From Verrucomicrobia subdivision 6 bacterium (GTDB lineage Bacteria > Verrucomicrobiota > Verrucomicrobiia > Methylacidiphilales > Verrucolacustridaceae), in the NCBI GenBank assembly GCA_947466515.1, contig CANIEM010000012.1, positions 1 to 40,279 on the forward strand: a stretch of 40,279 nucleotides of DNA, written 5' to 3'. The notes under the pieces were generated by a model that was given only the letters and a program-made list of their open reading frames with translations, had not been told where the DNA came from and searched no databases. Shown here piece after piece: positions 16,942 through 25,556 of the stretch. Made by a program: the position numbers and the translations under genes. Position 1 is the stretch's first letter. Each line of letters begins with the position of its first letter.

Positions 16942-17402
16942 CGCTTGGCCTGCTTTTCCGTCACGCTCTCCCCCGTCAAGGCATTGAAAGAAAACTGCGA
17001 TTCGTTATCCCCATGCTTTAGTAAAACCTGAATCGGCTCGACCACTCCTCCACCCGTGAAAAGCCACTGATAATCCTCAGGCGTTTTCCACCCCCGTTGC
17101 CCCAAAGAAAGGGCCAGCGGCGTCACAATCATCATCTCCACCTCATCGGGAAACAACTGCCCTCCTACCCCTCGACCTCCCAGCATAACCCTCTGGGCAA
17201 CGCCAGTTTCCAAAGCCTTCTCTCTTGCGGTCCCCGCCTGCTCTTCCAGCAGACTGCGGGCCTTCGCTAAATCCTTATCCCCACCTGTGCTCGAAAGAAA
17301 AACCGCCGCCCCTCCCATGAAAATTACCCCAATACCAACCGCCAACATAATTTCTAAAAGGGTGAACCCACCCTGCCCCGCCATCTTCGGTCGCCATCTC
17401 AT
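16938..17402 (-). CDS. gspH: T2SS minor pseudopilin GspH-like
   Basis: A 154-residue pseudopilin: basic leader MRWRPKMAGQGG, then FTLLEIMLAVGIGVIFMGGA with Glu at mature position 5. The periplasmic part contains the GspH-like run LEEQAGTAREKALETG followed by beta strands. A GGGAGGGAGGT run just before ATG 17402 supports this start; ATG 17384 (MAGQGG) is possible but further from it. It sits between gspG and gspI, with 20 bases separating it from gspG and a 4-nt overlap to gspI. GspH links the tip complex to the major pseudopilin filament. Confidence 0.82.
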   Translation of the reverse strand: MRWRPKMAGQGGFTLLEIMLAVGIGVIFMGGAAVFLSSTGGDKDLAKARSLLEEQAGTAREKALETGVAQRVMLGGRGVGGQLFPDEVEMMIVTPLALSLGQRGWKTPEDYQWLFTGGGVVEPIQVLLKHGDNESQFSFNALTGESVTEKQAKR

Positions 17403-17422
17403 CCGACCTCCCTCCCCTACCC

Positions 17423-17824
17423 TTACTTCGAACTAATGTCGTCGCCCTTGCCCCCTTCATCCTTACGATCTGCACCCGTCGAATACACTCGAAACCCCTT
17501 GGCTGAGGAAGAGTCCACCTTGTACTGGTAAGGCTGACCCCACGGATCTTTCGGTTCTTCTTCAAATCCCTTTCCCGTACCCACTAATGCTTTCAGCCCC
17601 GCCGATTGTGAGAGAGGAACTCCTCCGCTCTTCATTTCATACATCCGCACTTGGGTAATAATCGCCTGCAAGTCACCCCGCGCCCTCTGCTCTTTCGCAA
17701 ACTCCAGATTTCCCGTCAGCATATATATCGCCGAGCCCATCAAGACGGTGATGATTCCCACCACCAACATAATTTCAATTAAAGTGAATCCCGCCGTCGC
17801 TTTAAGATAAGGTCGCTTTTTCAT
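17423..17824 (-). CDS. gspG: T2SS major pseudopilin GspG
   Basis: A 133-residue major pseudopilin. The start is ATG 17824 (MKKRPYLKATAG, then FTLIEIMLVVGIITVLMGSA with Glu5), whose ATGA overlaps the upstream gene's stop; the longer frame up to 18055 is a shadow of that gene. The family features are clear: the alpha-helical spine, GDLQAIITQVRMYEMKSG, then DPWGQPYQYK and the C-terminal RVYSTGADRKDEGGKGDD, which is the calcium-binding loop of GspG. It polymerises into the pseudopilus that pushes substrates through GspD. Confidence 0.95.
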   Translation of the reverse strand: MKKRPYLKATAGFTLIEIMLVVGIITVLMGSAIYMLTGNLEFAKEQRARGDLQAIITQVRMYEMKSGGVPLSQSAGLKALVGTGKGFEEEPKDPWGQPYQYKVDSSSAKGFRVYSTGADRKDEGGKGDDISSK

Positions 17825-18972
17825 TCGGTACGTAATCCTACGACACCACTGCCAGATGACAATCCTGTCCGTAGCTTCGGACCCACCGATCCTCCACCCA
17901 CCGTCCACACACCCTGCGCAGGACTTGACGGGGAAACCGCTGCAGGAGTCGCCGAAATCGTATGCGGCACGCTCGGTGCTGGTGGTTGCATCGCGGCAAA
18001 GACCACTTGCAACCGCAAGTTTCGTAACGTCGTCTGAGAACCTGACTCCCGCCAATCCACTTGGTTTTCTCCCGTGCGCAAAACCCCCGCAGGCACATAA
18101 ACCACCACTTTGCGCCAGCCCCCATACCCAATCTCCCTGCTCCTCAGATTTTCTCGATACCCCGGATCATCCAACCCAGGCACCTCAACCGCCAACCCAC
18201 CCATCTCTTGCCCGTTCACCCACACCGAAGGCTCCTGCCCTAGAATCAAACCCGCCACCTGCGCTTCAATTCTCCCGTAGGCTGGTTTTCCCGCAATCGG
18301 CGCGACGAAACGAACAGGATTTTGGGCGTCAATCTTCACTGGCCCCGCATCCAGTACCGCATCCATCACCGAACCTTTCTCCTCATCCATCGGAAGATGT
18401 CTCCCCGCACCCTGCAACTCGTCCCCAGGAAAGATTTTCCCTGAGGACGTTAGATATAAGCCCGAAGGAGCCGTCCAACCCGCCGCTAACACCAAAGGCT
18501 CAACCCACGTCAAATCAACCCGCTCCAAAACAGGATCGCTTCCCGTGGATTCGATAGTCACCTGCCCAGGCCCACCTAAACTTTCCCGTTCGATTAAAAG
18601 AGTCCGCTGATGCAAGGAGGCCGCACGCTCGAATAAATTACTGCAAAGCGTCACCGCCCTCCCAGGACCCTGCCAAATCACACGCGCAAAACCATCCGCG
18701 GGCTCTCGAAAGACCAAGGTAAGCGCCAGTTTTGCATTTCCCACCGGCGGCCGAATCTGAGCCCGCCAAGTAAACATGTTGAATCCTGGCTGCGCTAAGA
18801 CTGGCCCAAACCAAGAAGGAAAAGGATCGCCCGTTTTCCTCGCATCCCAACTGGCAGGAGGAATCGAGTAACCCGGGGGTGCTTCTGCTGTTCCTAGGGA
18901 TCCCGCCCAGAGCAGGCAGAAAAGCCAACCCAATCGGGCAAGATTATGTCTCCGTTTCTTCACGCTTATCAT
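17821..18972 (-). CDS. Unknown secreted protein inside the T2SS operon
   Basis: A 383-residue protein with an N-terminal signal peptide (LARLGWLFCLLWAGSLGTAE, preceded by basic VKKRRHN). No known domain is recognised. It is rich in beta-type segments, with two possible sandwich-like halves: about 60-160 (LALTLVFREPADGFARVIWQ) and about 215-335 (GWRKVVVYVPAGVLRTGENQ). The second half has the look of a jelly-roll or carbohydrate-binding-like fold. The C-terminal ~50 residues are Pro/Ser/Gly-rich. It lies between gspF and gspG and overlaps gspG by 4 nt (ATGA), so it is likely expressed with the pseudopilin. It could be an accessory T2SS factor or a secreted substrate. ATG 18972 or GTG 18963 may start it. 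Confidence 0.75.
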   Translation of the reverse strand: MISVKKRRHNLARLGWLFCLLWAGSLGTAEAPPGYSIPPASWDARKTGDPFPSWFGPVLAQPGFNMFTWRAQIRPPVGNAKLALTLVFREPADGFARVIWQGPGRAVTLCSNLFERAASLHQRTLLIERESLGGPGQVTIESTGSDPVLERVDLTWVEPLVLAAGWTAPSGLYLTSSGKIFPGDELQGAGRHLPMDEEKGSVMDAVLDAGPVKIDAQNPVRFVAPIAGKPAYGRIEAQVAGLILGQEPSVWVNGQEMGGLAVEVPGLDDPGYRENLRSREIGYGGWRKVVVYVPAGVLRTGENQVDWRESGSQTTLRNLRLQVVFAAMQPPAPSVPHTISATPAAVSPSSPAQGVWTVGGGSVGPKLRTGLSSGSGVVGLRTE

Positions 18973-18993
18973 CTTGGCAGGAAGGCGGACACC

Positions 18994-19044
18994 TTCGCGG
19001 GCAACTCACCATCTTGCTCACCCCCCCCGTCAACAACCCGCGAA
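18994..19044. repeat. 8-bp inverted repeat in the only long gap of the gsp operon
   Basis: TTCGCGGG at 18994-19001 is the exact reverse complement of CCCGCGAA at 19037-19044; the 35-base loop contains an eight-C run. The 89-base gap between gspF and the next gene is the only sizeable spacer in the operon. The structure could tune transcription or mRNA stability between the platform/ATPase genes and the pseudopilin genes. Confidence 0.4.
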
Positions 19045-19061
19045 CCAGCAAGAATAAGTTA

Positions 19062-20297
19062 TTAGAGACCTTTTCGCATTCCCGACATCGCCCCGAAGAT
19101 ACTTGTGATAATCGAATAAACCACCACACCCACCACCAGAGCAATCACCACGATGATCACTGGCTGAATCAAAGCCGTGATCCGCTGAATCTTGCGATCC
19201 ATCTCTTTTTCAAACCGCGCCCCCGCCTTGTCCAACGCCTTCGACAAGTCCCCTGTTTGCTCTCCCACCGCTACCAAATCCAAGAACATGTCGGAGAACC
19301 CCCCCACCTGACGCAAGGCTCGACTCAGGGAATACCCCTCCGAGATCTGCCCGGCCGCCTTCTCTAATCGAAGCCGGTAAAACGAATTCGGAGTAGCCTG
19401 CGTCACCAACTGCATCGCCTGCAACAAGGTTACCCCATTAACCAACAAATTAGCCAAAGTCTGACTAAACTGTGCATAAAAGGCTGCCTCCAAAACCGCT
19501 CCCGCCACTGGAATACTCATCCGCGCCTGATCCCACCAAATCCGACCCAATGGTTTTTGAATCCACTGCCAAAATCCTAGCCCCCCCAACGCCAGACTCG
19601 CCGCCAGTAGCCAACCATAGTGCACCAAAAAATAACTTGTTCCCAATAATAGCTTCGTAACCAGCGGAGTCGTCTCGGGAGATTTACTAAAAAGACTCTC
19701 CAACTGGGGAACCAGCACCACCACGAACAGCACCATCAGCAAAATACCCGCCCCACTAACAAACATCGGATAGATCAAAGCTTGGATCACCCGTCCTTTC
19801 AGATCGCTCAGCTTTTTCAAATAAAGTACCTGTCTTTTTAAGATTGAGCCCAAGGCACCGCTCACCTCCCCCGCCGCCACTAAGTTGCAGTACAGATCAG
19901 AGAAACTCGCCGAGGCCGACTTCAGCGCACGCGAAAGACTGGTCCCCTCTCGCACTTGGTTCCGCAAACTCTGGGCTACCGCCTTCAAGGCAGACGCCTC
20001 CGACCTCTGCTCCATCATCTTTAGCGCCCCCTCCAACTGCAGACCCGCATCCAACAAATCTCCCAACTCCTCCGTAAAAGAGATAATCTGACTCTCCGTC
20101 ATTAACTGCTCCCCTGCCCCACTCTGCCCTGCCCCCTTCGCCGTCCCCGTCTCGATCAACCCCTCCTGCTGCAGGCGTAAAGGACGCAACTTAAGCTTAC
20201 TTAAACTCGCTAAAGCTTCCTGCCGAGTATTCGCCTCTAACTTTCCCGCAGTTCGTGCTCCCCCTGCCGCCAAAGCCTCGTAAGTGAAGGTAAGCAT
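19062..20297 (-). CDS. gspF: T2SS inner-membrane platform protein GspF
   Basis: A 411-residue protein with the two T2SF repeats: FTEELGDLLDAGLQLEGALK (about 74-93) and QFSQTLANLLVNGVTLLQAM in the second half. Three strong membrane helices are visible, at about 172-198 (LIYPMFVSGAGILLMVLFVV), 220-245, and near the C-terminus (IIVVIALVVGVVVYSIITS). GspF is the polytopic core of the T2SS platform and couples the GspE ATPase to pseudopilus assembly. The first ~65 residues include the usual FTYEALAAGG start. The ATG at 20297 lies one base after the gspE stop (TGAGATG). Confidence 0.95.
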   Translation of the reverse strand: MLTFTYEALAAGGARTAGKLEANTRQEALASLSKLKLRPLRLQQEGLIETGTAKGAGQSGAGEQLMTESQIISFTEELGDLLDAGLQLEGALKMMEQRSEASALKAVAQSLRNQVREGTSLSRALKSASASFSDLYCNLVAAGEVSGALGSILKRQVLYLKKLSDLKGRVIQALIYPMFVSGAGILLMVLFVVVLVPQLESLFSKSPETTPLVTKLLLGTSYFLVHYGWLLAASLALGGLGFWQWIQKPLGRIWWDQARMSIPVAGAVLEAAFYAQFSQTLANLLVNGVTLLQAMQLVTQATPNSFYRLRLEKAAGQISEGYSLSRALRQVGGFSDMFLDLVAVGEQTGDLSKALDKAGARFEKEMDRKIQRITALIQPVIIVVIALVVGVVVYSIITSIFGAMSGMRKGL

Positions 20298-20298
20298 C

Positions 20299-22008
20299 TC
20301 AGGCCCCAGGATTCCGATTCGATTCCACCACTGTCACCCGCACCACCTCCTCAATCGTCGTCGTCCCCTCCGCCACCTTGTCCCAACCGTCATCCCGTAA
20401 ATTTCGCATCCCTTGCGACTTTGCCATTTCCTTCAGCGCCGCATTCGTCGCCTTTGCCGTGATCATTTCTTGAAGTTGAGGCGTAACCAAACAGATTTCA
20501 AATATCGCGCGCCTGCCTTGATACCCCGTCTGGCGACACCGATCACAACCCACCGCCCGATACGCCGTCGCCGCTTTCTCCAAAGGAATCTTGATGTCTC
20601 TCAAATAGGCTTCCGAATACTGACCCGGTTCACAACACCAAGGACAGAGCACTCGGACCAATCGTTGCGCCACGAAAGCCCGCACCGAAGATCCTACCAA
20701 GAACGGCTCAATTCCCATATCGACCAAGCGAGTGATTCCCCCGATCGCATCATTGGTGTGCAAGGTCGAAAAAACCAAATGCCCAGTCAACGCCGCTCGA
20801 ATTGCGATCTCGGTTGTTTCCACATCCCGCATCTCACCCACCATCACCACGTTCGGATCTCCCCGCAAAATACTCCGAAGGCCCGCCGCAAAAGTAAGAT
20901 TGATCTCTGGCTTCACCGCGATCTGCACCACCCCAGGAATCTTATTTTCAACAGGATCCTCAATCGTCACGATCCGACGATCCTTTGTGTTCAGCGATGC
21001 TAAAAATGTATAGAGGGTTGTCGACTTCCCTGATCCCGTTGGACCGGTGATCAAAACGATCCCGTTCGGTAAGGCCAGCAAACCCCGCACCATCTCCGAG
21101 TGAGCCGCCCCCAACCCCATCTGCTCAAAATCAAATCTCTGTTGGCCCAATAGACGAAGACTAATCGACTCCCCCGTCACTGAGGGAATCGTCGCGATAC
21201 GCACATCGATCGGCCGCCCCTCAAACTCCAGATTGATTCGCCCGTCTTGCGGCAACCGCCGCTCAGCAATATCCAGATGAGCCATGATCTTAATCCGGGA
21301 AATGAGTGAAGCCTGGAACAACTTGATTCGTGGCGGGACCGGAATATTTCGCAGTACCCCGTCGATTCGGTAGCGAATCTGCAAATCATCTTCCAAAGGC
21401 TCGATATGAATATCCGTCGCCCGCTCCTGCAACGCCTCACGGATAACTTGATTCACAAATTTAATCACCGAGGCCTCCGAATCATTCTCATCCAGTACAG
21501 TCGTTTCCTGTTCGAGATCATTGGCCGAGGCAAACTCCCCACCTCCTTCAAGAATCTCATCAAAGGTCTCCGCACCCACTCCATACCCTCCCCGCAATCC
21601 ATCCAAAACCGCCCGCCGAGGTGCTAGCATCCATTTACACTCCCCTGTCCAAAACCCAGCCAAAGCCTGCCGTGCCAAATGGTCGAAGGGATCAAAACAG
21701 AGAACGGGAAGTGGATCCCCTTCCGCTGGGGTGACCGGAAGCAAACGATGCCGCAGCGCAATCTTCGCCGGAAACTTATCCCGCAAGGGGGCAGGAATTG
21801 GCGGAATTTCTCCCTGCCACACCGGAAGACCAAGGGATTCGCCCAACTTCTGCGCAAAGACTTTCTCGTCCACCTGACCCGTTTCCAAAAGCGCATTGAC
21901 CATCGAACGCTGTTCCACCGCCGCCTCCGCCATGGCCTTCGTGCAGGTCGGCATATCCTTAGCCCCTGCTTGTTTAGCTAAATCCAGTAAGGCGGTGGTT
22001 AAGCTCAC
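20299..22008 (-). CDS. gspE: T2SS assembly ATPase GspE
   Basis: A 569-residue secretion ATPase. The N-terminal T2SSE_N-type domain (about 20-145) is followed by the catalytic domains: DIHIEPLEDD and YRIDG, Walker A GPTGSGKST (322-330), Asp box IEDPVE, Walker B NVVMVGEMRD (386-395) and His box STLHTNDA. A four-Cys zinc motif is present as C455-x2-C458 and C488-x2-C491, typical of GspE/PilB-type enzymes. It energises pseudopilus extension. The start is GTG 22008, overlapping the stop of the M29 aminopeptidase in GTGA, so its translation is probably coupled to that enzyme. Confidence 0.96.
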   Translation of the reverse strand: MSLTTALLDLAKQAGAKDMPTCTKAMAEAAVEQRSMVNALLETGQVDEKVFAQKLGESLGLPVWQGEIPPIPAPLRDKFPAKIALRHRLLPVTPAEGDPLPVLCFDPFDHLARQALAGFWTGECKWMLAPRRAVLDGLRGGYGVGAETFDEILEGGGEFASANDLEQETTVLDENDSEASVIKFVNQVIREALQERATDIHIEPLEDDLQIRYRIDGVLRNIPVPPRIKLFQASLISRIKIMAHLDIAERRLPQDGRINLEFEGRPIDVRIATIPSVTGESISLRLLGQQRFDFEQMGLGAAHSEMVRGLLALPNGIVLITGPTGSGKSTTLYTFLASLNTKDRRIVTIEDPVENKIPGVVQIAVKPEINLTFAAGLRSILRGDPNVVMVGEMRDVETTEIAIRAALTGHLVFSTLHTNDAIGGITRLVDMGIEPFLVGSSVRAFVAQRLVRVLCPWCCEPGQYSEAYLRDIKIPLEKAATAYRAVGCDRCRQTGYQGRRAIFEICLVTPQLQEMITAKATNAALKEMAKSQGMRNLRDDGWDKVAEGTTTIEEVVRVTVVESNRNPGA

Positions 22009-23132
22009 AAGGTCAGCACCTTTCCGAGTCGATCGGGATTCAACCCTAAGAGATCTTTCCGCACGAAAAGTCCGTCATCACGAATCAGTTTTCCGTCAAA
22101 ATAAATCTGGCCACCTCCATGCGCCCGATCTTGCAGATTAACCAAATCCCAATGAATTTGCGATCGATTCCCGTTGTCTGCGACCTCGTAGGCTTGCCCA
22201 GGCGTAAAATGAAACGAACCCGCGATCTTCTCATCAAAAAGAATGTCGCGAATGGGATTCCGTAGAAAAGGATTTAACCCCAAGGAAAACTCCCCGATAT
22301 AACGAGCTCCCTGATCACTGGAGAAGATTTCTTCCAATTGCCGGCTTTTATCCCCCGCGCGGGCCCGCACAATCTGCCCACGGGAAAACTCCAGCCTGAT
22401 CTTCTCAAAAGGAATTCCTCGATAGACCGCGGGAGCTGAAAAGGTGATCTCTCCCTCAACACTATCTTTAATCGGCGCCGTAAACACCTCTCCATCGGGC
22501 AAGTTCCTCTCCCCCACACAGGGAATGACTCCAATCCCTCGTATGGAAAAACGTAAATCAGTGCCCGGCCCAGTAATATGCACCTTGTCCGTCCGCTTCA
22601 TTAGAGCCACCAGTGGCTTCACCGCTTGCGACATCTTCCGATAGTCCAAATTACAAACACGAAAGAAAAGATCTGTAAACGCTTCTGTACTCATTCCTGC
22701 CCCTTGCGCCATCGCAGGGGTCGGCCAACGTAGTACCACCCAACGGGTATGATTCACCCGCCGATCCGATATCGGCCGTAAAATCTTCCCCGCTAGCTGC
22801 TGTTTCTCCGCAGGAATATCGCTACCTTCAAAACTATTTTGCGTACCTCGCAAAGCGATATACGCCTGCATCCCCTTCATTTTTGCGAGATCATGTTTGC
22901 GCATAAATTGCAGACCCGCTTCCGTTGCCCCACGAGCCATCTCGCGAGAAATTGCTCCTCGATGAAGATGAAGGAAAGGCTCCGCCCCCCTCGCCCGCAC
23001 CGCTCGAATCAATAATAAAAGAAACTCATCAGGAATCTCCGCCGCATCAATCCAGATTCGGTCTCCTTTCCGTAAAGCGGTGGAATACCCCGTCAGCACA
23101 TCCGCCAACCGAGCATAGCGGGACTCTTTCAT
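22005..23132 (-). CDS. M29 family aminopeptidase
   Basis: A 375-residue protein of the M29 family (aminopeptidase T/S/PepS type), dinuclear metallo-aminopeptidases. The metal and catalytic residues are visible: E208 in CVGERNLPDGE, E281 in YIGEFSLGLNP, H308 in AGSFHFTPG, H327 and D329 in SQIHWDLVN. There is no signal peptide, so it is cytoplasmic. It is the first gene of the gsp operon and overlaps gspE by 4 nt. A functional link to secretion is not known; it may simply share the promoter. An inverted repeat GTCTTC...GAAGAC (23137-23155) lies in its leader. Confidence 0.88.
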   Translation of the reverse strand: MKESRYARLADVLTGYSTALRKGDRIWIDAAEIPDEFLLLLIRAVRARGAEPFLHLHRGAISREMARGATEAGLQFMRKHDLAKMKGMQAYIALRGTQNSFEGSDIPAEKQQLAGKILRPISDRRVNHTRWVVLRWPTPAMAQGAGMSTEAFTDLFFRVCNLDYRKMSQAVKPLVALMKRTDKVHITGPGTDLRFSIRGIGVIPCVGERNLPDGEVFTAPIKDSVEGEITFSAPAVYRGIPFEKIRLEFSRGQIVRARAGDKSRQLEEIFSSDQGARYIGEFSLGLNPFLRNPIRDILFDEKIAGSFHFTPGQAYEVADNGNRSQIHWDLVNLQDRAHGGGQIYFDGKLIRDDGLFVRKDLLGLNPDRLGKVLTL

Positions 23133-23136
23133 CGGA

Positions 23137-23155
23137 GTCTTCCCCCACCGAAGAC
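23137..23155. promoter_or_regulatory. Inverted repeat in the 44-bp divergent spacer before the gsp operon
   Basis: GTCTTC at 23137-23142 pairs with GAAGAC at 23150-23155 around a C-rich loop. On the minus strand it lies 4 bases upstream of the ATG of the M29 gene and includes its G-rich Shine-Dalgarno-like run (GGTGGGGGAAG). It could occlude the start of the gsp operon transcript or act as an operator in this very short divergent promoter region. Confidence 0.35.
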
Positions 23156-23176
23156 ATTCGCGTACCTTAGAACTCG

Positions 23177-23764
23177 ATGATTGCTCATAGTCCTAAGTTT
23201 CAACGACCCGCCAGTTTTGGCAAGCTAGCCACCGCCCTACTTTGCCTCCCTCTCTTAACTCTTGGGGCAGAACCCTCCCCGACTCTCCTTACCGGAAAAG
23301 CCACCATTCATCTCAAAAACAGCTCCACCACCCAAAATCTCAGCGGGATGGATCTGGTCCTCGCCCCCCTCTCCCTCATCCCCGAAGTGCGTCGCCTCCG
23401 CATGGAAACCTGGCGCACCGAGGGCCTCGCCATTCAACGAGACCCATCAGGAGAGGAACAGCCCGTGGGAATTCGAATTGATTTTGCCGACGGCTACAAG
23501 AATTTAGACCTTAAATCCATGAGCCAAGCCGCCGCCAATGTCGCCACCACCAGAATCCGCACCACAACCAACGGCACTTTCACTTTTTCTAATGCATCCC
23601 CAGGCAAGCAAACCCTCTACGGCCAGTACAAAAGCCGCTACGCCGTGGCTTACTGGTTGATTGAGGTCAACCTACTCCCCGGTCGCACCAACGAGATCAC
23701 CCTCTCTGAAACCAACGCCGCCGAGGTCTTTAATCGCATCATCAAACCTGCCCCATCGCACTAA
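23177..23764 (+). CDS. Unknown secreted protein
   Basis: A 195-residue protein of unknown function. The N-terminal segment FGKLATALLCLPLLTLGAEP is a likely signal peptide. The mature part begins LTGKATIHLKNSST and contains MDLVLAPLSLIPEVRRLRME and FTFSNASPGKQTLYGQYKS, which suggest a small carboxypeptidase-regulatory-like or transthyretin-like beta-sandwich domain: a G-rich turn with F-x-F-x-x-x-x-P-G-x-x-x-L-Y. That reading is inference. It stands alone, divergent from the gsp operon and convergent with the ABC exporter gene, and could be a secretion substrate. Confidence 0.75.
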   Translation: MIAHSPKFQRPASFGKLATALLCLPLLTLGAEPSPTLLTGKATIHLKNSSTTQNLSGMDLVLAPLSLIPEVRRLRMETWRTEGLAIQRDPSGEEQPVGIRIDFADGYKNLDLKSMSQAAANVATTRIRTTTNGTFTFSNASPGKQTLYGQYKSRYAVAYWLIEVNLLPGRTNEITLSETNAAEVFNRIIKPAPSH

Positions 23765-23766
23765 CC

Positions 23767-23780
23767 TCTGCCGCGGCAGA
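23767..23780. repeat. Perfect 14-bp palindrome between convergent genes
   Basis: TCTGCCGCGGCAGA is self-complementary with no loop. It occupies most of the 28-base gap between the two convergent stops (23764 and 23793). It may be the stem of a weak bidirectional terminator or a protein-binding site; no T-tract follows on the + strand. Confidence 0.45.
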
Positions 23781-23792
23781 CTCCAGCCGTTC

Positions 23793-25556
23793 TTAAACAG
23801 AACCCATCGCTTGCCAAAGCTTCCAGTAAGCCCCTTTTCGGCTTAGTAAATCCTCACCCTTGCCTTCTTCCACCAAACGCCCCTTTTCCAAAACGAGTAT
23901 TCGATCCGCCCGATGCGCCGCATGTAAACGATGGGTCACGAGGAGAGTGGTCGGTCGAGTCATCAGATGAGATAAAACATTCAAAAGCTCTTTTTCTGTC
24001 GTTGGATCTAAAGCGCTGGTGGGCTCATCGAGCAAAAGAATTGGCGCATCCCGCAAAAACGCCCGAGCAATCCCAATTCTCTGCCTTTGTCCTCCACTCA
24101 ACATCACCCCCCGCTCCCCTACCTGTGTCTGGTAACCTTGAGGCAGAGCGCAAATAAATTCATCTGCCTGCGCCTCCTTTGCCGCTTTCTCTATTTCCCG
24201 AAAAGAAGCGGTCGGACGCCCATAGGCAATATTTTCACGTACGGTTCCGTTCAGCAAAACTGTTTCTTGCAACACCAGCGCCTGACGGGCCCGTAGCTCT
24301 TTCTTGGCTACCGTTCGCAAATCAATCCCATGAAAATGAATCGTTCCAGCGGTGGGGTCATAAAAACGCGGTAAAAGAGAAAGAAGCGTAGTCTTACCCG
24401 CTCCCGTTCCCCCCACGACCGCCACCGATTCCCCAGGTTGAATCGTGAAGCTAAGATCGTGCAGGACCTCATCTCCACGAGGATAGCGAAATCCCACTTT
24501 GCGGAACTCGATATTCCCTGAAGCCAAAGACAAACGCGCCGGCTTCACCGGGTCTGGCACCTCATCCGCCGTATCCAAAACTTCAAAAACCCGCTGGGCC
24601 GCTGCCGCTGCTCCCTCCATCGACCATGCGGTGTAACTCAACTGCTCCAACGGAGAGTAGAGCATCGCCAAATAGGCCAAAAACACGAGAAGGTCACCTA
24701 AAGTCAACTTTCCTGCCGCCACCTCCCCTGCCCCTGCCCAAAGCAGAAACGCCGTACCAACCGCAAGTAAAGTCCCCACCACCATAGTGCTCGCCACATT
24801 CGTCATCGAAAGTCGTAGATTCGCCTCCAGAGCCTGCCGACACTCTCTCCGAAAAAGATCCACCTCATGAGACTCACGACCAAATGCATGGACTACCCGA
24901 ATACTGGATAACCCCTCACTCGCTCGAGCGAGAACATCACTTTCCTGTGCCTGTAACGTGGTCGTCTCTCGCCGAATCCGCCCCGCATAGCGGGAGATCG
25001 CTAACAACAGAAAGGGCACAACCCCCAAAGAGAGCAGGGCAAGTCGCGGGCTCATTTGCAGCATCACCACAAACGTTCCTACCAAAGTAAGAACCGACCC
25101 AAGAATCGTCGCAAAACCACGATTGAAGTAAGTTTGAATCGCCTGAGCATCGTAGGCCACGCGAAAGCTGGAGTCTGAACTACGACGCACATCATGAAAA
25201 CGAAGAGGCAACGACTGCAAATAAGCATATAATTCCGTTCTCACTCGGAGCAAGGCCTGTAGTCCAACTCCAATTAAGGCGTAAGTCTGCGCTAAGTTTA
25301 CCGCGCCCCACAGCAAGTGAATCCCTACCAAGGCAGCACAGGCCAAGGCCAAGGAAGAAGAAAAAGACCAGGCCCCCGAAAGAAAGGGCACCGCAATTCC
25401 GCCCGCAGGCGAGCGAAGAACCTCATCTACGACAAACTTCAGTGGCCACGGCTTGAGAAGATTGAGCCCAGTTGCAGCTACCAGCAGTAATAACGCGAAA
25501 AGAATACGCCCAAAGAACGGCTGATAATAACTCAAGATGCGACGCATCATTTTCAT
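23793..25556 (-). CDS. ABC exporter, fused membrane and ATPase domains (MsbA-like)
   Basis: A 587-residue half-transporter. An ABC_membrane domain of about six helices spans residues 15-320. The nucleotide-binding domain has Walker A GGTGAGKTT (382-390), Q-loop LVLQET, signature LSGGQRQR (486-493), Walker B ILLLDEPTSALD (505-516) and switch His in LLVTHRLHAAHR. Homologues of this type export lipids, lipid-linked glycans, cyclic glucans or peptides. Its ATG overlaps the stop of the GH-GT2 fusion gene (ATGA), strongly suggesting that it exports the product of that enzyme. It is the last gene of its run. Confidence 0.92.
   Translation of the reverse strand: MKMMRRILSYYQPFFGRILFALLLLVAATGLNLLKPWPLKFVVDEVLRSPAGGIAVPFLSGAWSFSSSLALACAALVGIHLLWGAVNLAQTYALIGVGLQALLRVRTELYAYLQSLPLRFHDVRRSSDSSFRVAYDAQAIQTYFNRGFATILGSVLTLVGTFVVMLQMSPRLALLSLGVVPFLLLAISRYAGRIRRETTTLQAQESDVLARASEGLSSIRVVHAFGRESHEVDLFRRECRQALEANLRLSMTNVASTMVVGTLLAVGTAFLLWAGAGEVAAGKLTLGDLLVFLAYLAMLYSPLEQLSYTAWSMEGAAAAAQRVFEVLDTADEVPDPVKPARLSLASGNIEFRKVGFRYPRGDEVLHDLSFTIQPGESVAVVGGTGAGKTTLLSLLPRFYDPTAGTIHFHGIDLRTVAKKELRARQALVLQETVLLNGTVRENIAYGRPTASFREIEKAAKEAQADEFICALPQGYQTQVGERGVMLSGGQRQRIGIARAFLRDAPILLLDEPTSALDPTTEKELLNVLSHLMTRPTTLLVTHRLHAAHRADRILVLEKGRLVEEGKGEDLLSRKGAYWKLWQAMGSV

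Noticed and set aside
17825-18055. N-terminal extension of gspG
   Set aside because: The extension translates the preceding gene in another frame; prepilin leader and ATGA overlap place the start at 17824.
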